64,000 nt of DNA from an uncultured Prevotellaceae bacterium. Lineage in GTDB: Bacteria; Bacteroidota; Bacteroidia; Bacteroidales; Bacteroidaceae. The DNA lies in assembly GCA_937915745.1 (NCBI GenBank), contig CALGGJ010000040.1:1-64000 (forward strand). The letters run 5' to 3'. Made by a program: the position numbers and the translations under genes. The notes under the pieces were generated by a model. It searched no databases. It had not been told where the DNA came from and worked only from the letters and a program-made list of their open reading frames with translations. Below are positions 61,824-64,000 of the stretch, piece by piece; positions within the stretch are counted from its first letter, which is position 1, and the number at the start of each line of letters is the position of its first letter.

Positions 61824-63392
61824 TTAGTTCACGATTACTTCCATCGAACTTGGCAATGTACGTTCAATACCATCAGGACCTATGGCATGTACACGCGAGA
61901 TATAGAAACGCTTGCCGCGGGCCAAACGGCGGAACATATCCATCTGGCGGTCGGTAAAGGTGTTGGTACCCGACGTTTCGGGCAACACATTACCCATGTT
62001 GTCGAAGAACGTAGTCTCGAACCCAACCACACGGAACTGGATGTCGAGCAGACCGTCGTCAATAGCAGCACTGACACCTCCGGCTTTCAGCAGAGAGGCC
62101 TTGCCCAGCAGCGTACCGCCCTTGTAGCGAATGGTGTTGCCATTTTCATCGCTGTAGGAGATATATGCCGTCGGGTCGGGCAGTTTGCGAACATGGAAGG
62201 TGAACTTGCCCATCTCTTGCTGACGCCCTTCGTTCTCGGCCGTGATGGTGATGACCACATCTTCACCTACCTTCGACGGCGTTGCAATATATTCGCCGTC
62301 ACCCTTTTTTGTAAGTGTGCCTCCGGTCATGGATGCTGTCACCTTGTTGGTAGGTATGCCAGGCACGCTGACACTTATAGGGTTCTGGTAGCCTGCATAG
62401 AGCATGTTCATCATTGTGGCCGACACAGTGGCGGTGGGCTCAACCACGGTGTAGGGCTGTGTGAACTCACGGCGTATTACCTCACCGTTGCCGTTTTTCA
62501 TCATGAGATAGCCGCGCAGGGTGAAGTCGCCGGTAGAATTGCAAATGGTTTCATACCGCCCGTTAGACGATTGTAACAACGTGTTGTTGATGTAGATGTC
62601 GGGGCGTTGGGTGGTATCTACGGCTGCCATGATGATTTGTGCCGAGAATTTACCGCCACGCACCACTGTCTGCGATGTAGGTATGACGTATGCGTTGATT
62701 TCGTTTACACGCACATCCTTGATGTCGATGTTAGAAACAAGACGGTGTAGCACCTCGCCCTCGGCATTGCGTACATCGTTCTGCAACTTGGTAAGCAGGG
62801 TGACAGATGCAGCTACGGGGTTGTTTTCAAACATATATTCCTGCCAGTTCTTGCCTTGCAGACGCCCCTTCTCGGGCACATCGGTCGATAGGTTGGCTGC
62901 TATGAGCTCTTTCTGCCGTTCGTCTGTAAGCATCGAGGTGATGCTGTCACGGTAGGCATTGATTGCATTGTAGAGCTGACCGCCCTTACCGATGCCTGGT
63001 GCAAGCATGACGTGCGTAGCTGCTTCGAGATTTTCCTGGCCGCGAATGTTGTTGATGTTGCCGTCCTTGCCGTCGGCCTCGCGCACAATTTCCCACTTCA
63101 GCTCTTCGGCAAACTGATACAGAGAGTCCGACATGGCCTTCACCGACTGTGCACGGTTGTACCACTCGCGGGTCTTCTCCGGGTTTTGCTGCATGGCATC
63201 ATCCAGGGTCTTATATATAGCCTCGTTTTGCAACGAGACATTGTCTTTGCTTATAGTCAGACCATCGTTCACAAGCGAGAACCCTTTAAGTACATCAGAG
63301 CTCACGTTCAATGCAAGCATTGCCATCAGCACCAGATACATCAGGTTTATCATCTTCTGACGCGGTGATAGTCTTCTTTTCTTTATAGCCAT
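61824..63392 (-). CDS. gldM: T9SS motor stator GldM/PorM
   Basis: A 522-residue protein. The N-terminus RRLSPRQKMINLMYLVLMAMLALNVSSDVLKGF is the single TM helix with the charged residues that pair with GldL, followed by helical and beta domains D1-D4 (KFSAQIIMAAVDTTQRPDIYINNTLLQ, YAGYQNPISVSVPGIP). It carries proton-motive-force energy across the periplasm to GldN/GldK. It lies 96 bp upstream of gldN and 100 bp downstream of gldL, in the standard gldL-gldM-gldN order. Confidence 0.97.
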   Translation of the reverse strand: MAIKKRRLSPRQKMINLMYLVLMAMLALNVSSDVLKGFSLVNDGLTISKDNVSLQNEAIYKTLDDAMQQNPEKTREWYNRAQSVKAMSDSLYQFAEELKWEIVREADGKDGNINNIRGQENLEAATHVMLAPGIGKGGQLYNAINAYRDSITSMLTDERQKELIAANLSTDVPEKGRLQGKNWQEYMFENNPVAASVTLLTKLQNDVRNAEGEVLHRLVSNIDIKDVRVNEINAYVIPTSQTVVRGGKFSAQIIMAAVDTTQRPDIYINNTLLQSSNGRYETICNSTGDFTLRGYLMMKNGNGEVIRREFTQPYTVVEPTATVSATMMNMLYAGYQNPISVSVPGIPTNKVTASMTGGTLTKKGDGEYIATPSKVGEDVVITITAENEGRQQEMGKFTFHVRKLPDPTAYISYSDENGNTIRYKGGTLLGKASLLKAGGVSAAIDDGLLDIQFRVVGFETTFFDNMGNVLPETSGTNTFTDRQMDMFRRLARGKRFYISRVHAIGPDGIERTLPSSMEVIVN

Positions 63393-63492
63393 ATTATAAA
63401 TAAATCTTTATAGCCATGTTATAATAAAACAAGTAATGTGTAGTATGGAAATGAACGGCTGAAGCTATCCATTCGGCACCGGTTTCCATGTT

Positions 63493-64000
63493 CTATGCTT
63501 TGTTCACCATGTTGACCTTGAGGGCTTCTACCATGCGCGAATAAACCTGATTGAGTTCTTCAAGCTGTTCAGCCAGTCGGCGAGTCTGTGCGTTTACATC
63601 ATCCACAGTGGCACTTTGCACACTCACACTACGCAGCTGCATCTCGTAGAAGCGGTTGATGCCGGTGAGCGTGCGGTTCATGGTTTCCATCTCTTCCGAG
63701 TCGCGCGTGAGTCTGGCCGACTGTTCGGCAACTTTCTGCAATATGTCGGTGAGTTCCTTCAACTGGTCAACGTATGCCTGTGTAGCCTCTTGCATCTCAG
63801 GACACATACCTGCAAACTGAGGCGACATGGCTGGTGAACCGGCAATGGCTCCGGCCAATTGTGCTGCATCGATGTTTGCTCCCCCGGCTGCTGGTTGCGA
63901 GGCCATGGCTGCAACCTGGTCATCGCTGGCAGGTTGCGCACCTCCACCTCCGCCTATAATGATTGTGCCGCCACTTGGAACTCCGCCACCTACTACCACG
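63493..64000 (-). CDS. gldL: T9SS motor protein GldL/PorL, C-terminal part
   Basis: The 168 visible residues run off the right edge of the window, so the start and the two N-terminal TM helices are missing here. The visible part has a Gly-rich linker (GGGVPSGGTIIIGGGGG) and the cytoplasmic helical domain (QATQAYVDQLKELTDILQKVAEQSARL...RRLAEQLEELNQVYSRMVEALKVNM). The ending with LNxVYxxML/V-like heptads is typical of GldL. It forms the inner-membrane motor with GldM. Confidence 0.9.
   Translation of the reverse strand, partial: VVVGGGVPSGGTIIIGGGGGAQPASDDQVAAMASQPAAGGANIDAAQLAGAIAGSPAMSPQFAGMCPEMQEATQAYVDQLKELTDILQKVAEQSARLTRDSEEMETMNRTLTGINRFYEMQLRSVSVQSATVDDVNAQTRRLAEQLEELNQVYSRMVEALKVNMVNKA

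Overview
The window reads as a chromosome segment of a gut-type Bacteroidales bacterium, most like Prevotellaceae. The evidence is the repeated Bacteroidota promoter box TAnnTTTG, the gldL-gldM-gldN genes of the type IX secretion system (T9SS), GRK..VK sorting tails on two very large glycosidases, family-typical genes (DUF3244, DUF4491, DUF4294, eukaryote-type glycyl-tRNA synthetase) and the lack of classical Shine-Dalgarno sequences. No rRNA gene, tRNA gene or CRISPR array was seen. All assignments come from reading the sequence and its translations; no search was run.

Layout. 1-9.5 kb is an accessory island: a repeat-bearing promoter, a membrane-anchored TPR/HTH regulator, a DUF3244 protein, a transglutaminase-like lipoprotein, two tandem copies (one broken, with IS982 debris between them) of a module made of a putative C39-like peptidase lipoprotein plus a secreted protein of unknown family, and an O-antigen-ligase/polymerase-like membrane protein. 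9.6-16.4 kb holds a GH5-GH43 fusion and a GH115 alpha-glucuronidase. 16.5-24.7 kb is mostly housekeeping (asd, Lrp regulator, DUF4491, DUF4294, recN, a degenerate trypsin-like TPR protein, an RlmL-type methyltransferase). 24.8-36.5 kb carries a second GH115, an SDR plus PAP2 lipid-enzyme pair, a GH51 arabinofuranosidase, a CE8 pectinesterase, a thioesterase, a small lipoprotein and a large MG2-type protein. 36.6-53.2 kb holds tdk, glyS, an FKBP isomerase, a modular GH-A-like enzyme, groL/groS, prmC, recX, comF, dus, a PIF1-type helicase and an SGNH esterase. 53.4-59.0 kb is a tightly coupled minus-strand operon for surface glycan decoration (cytidylyltransferase, SDR, LicD, acyltransferase, GT4, second GT). 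59.5-64 kb has two small conserved genes and the T9SS motor genes gldN, gldM and gldL (the last cut by the window edge).

How it fits together. The extracellular enzymes (GH5-GH43, two GH115, GH51, CE8, GH-A-like, SGNH) are suited to glucurono-arabinoxylan and pectin side chains. The two giants end in T9SS-like tails, and the T9SS motor is encoded at the other end of the window.

Most notable non-genic signals: (a) four tandem-repeat arrays of about 45-bp units (two unrelated sequence families) in which the -7 promoter box forms one arm of an inverted repeat and every repeat unit carries the mirrored box; (b) five dispersed arrays of a 22-bp unit with a GAGTGCGCACTC-like palindromic core; (c) an exact sigma-54 -24/-12 match with an upstream TGTCA array in front of groES-groL; (d) a recurrent TAnnTTTG-N4-ATG arrangement suggesting leaderless mRNAs; (e) mosaic GC-rich patches and a shared identical 72-bp gene end in the accessory island.
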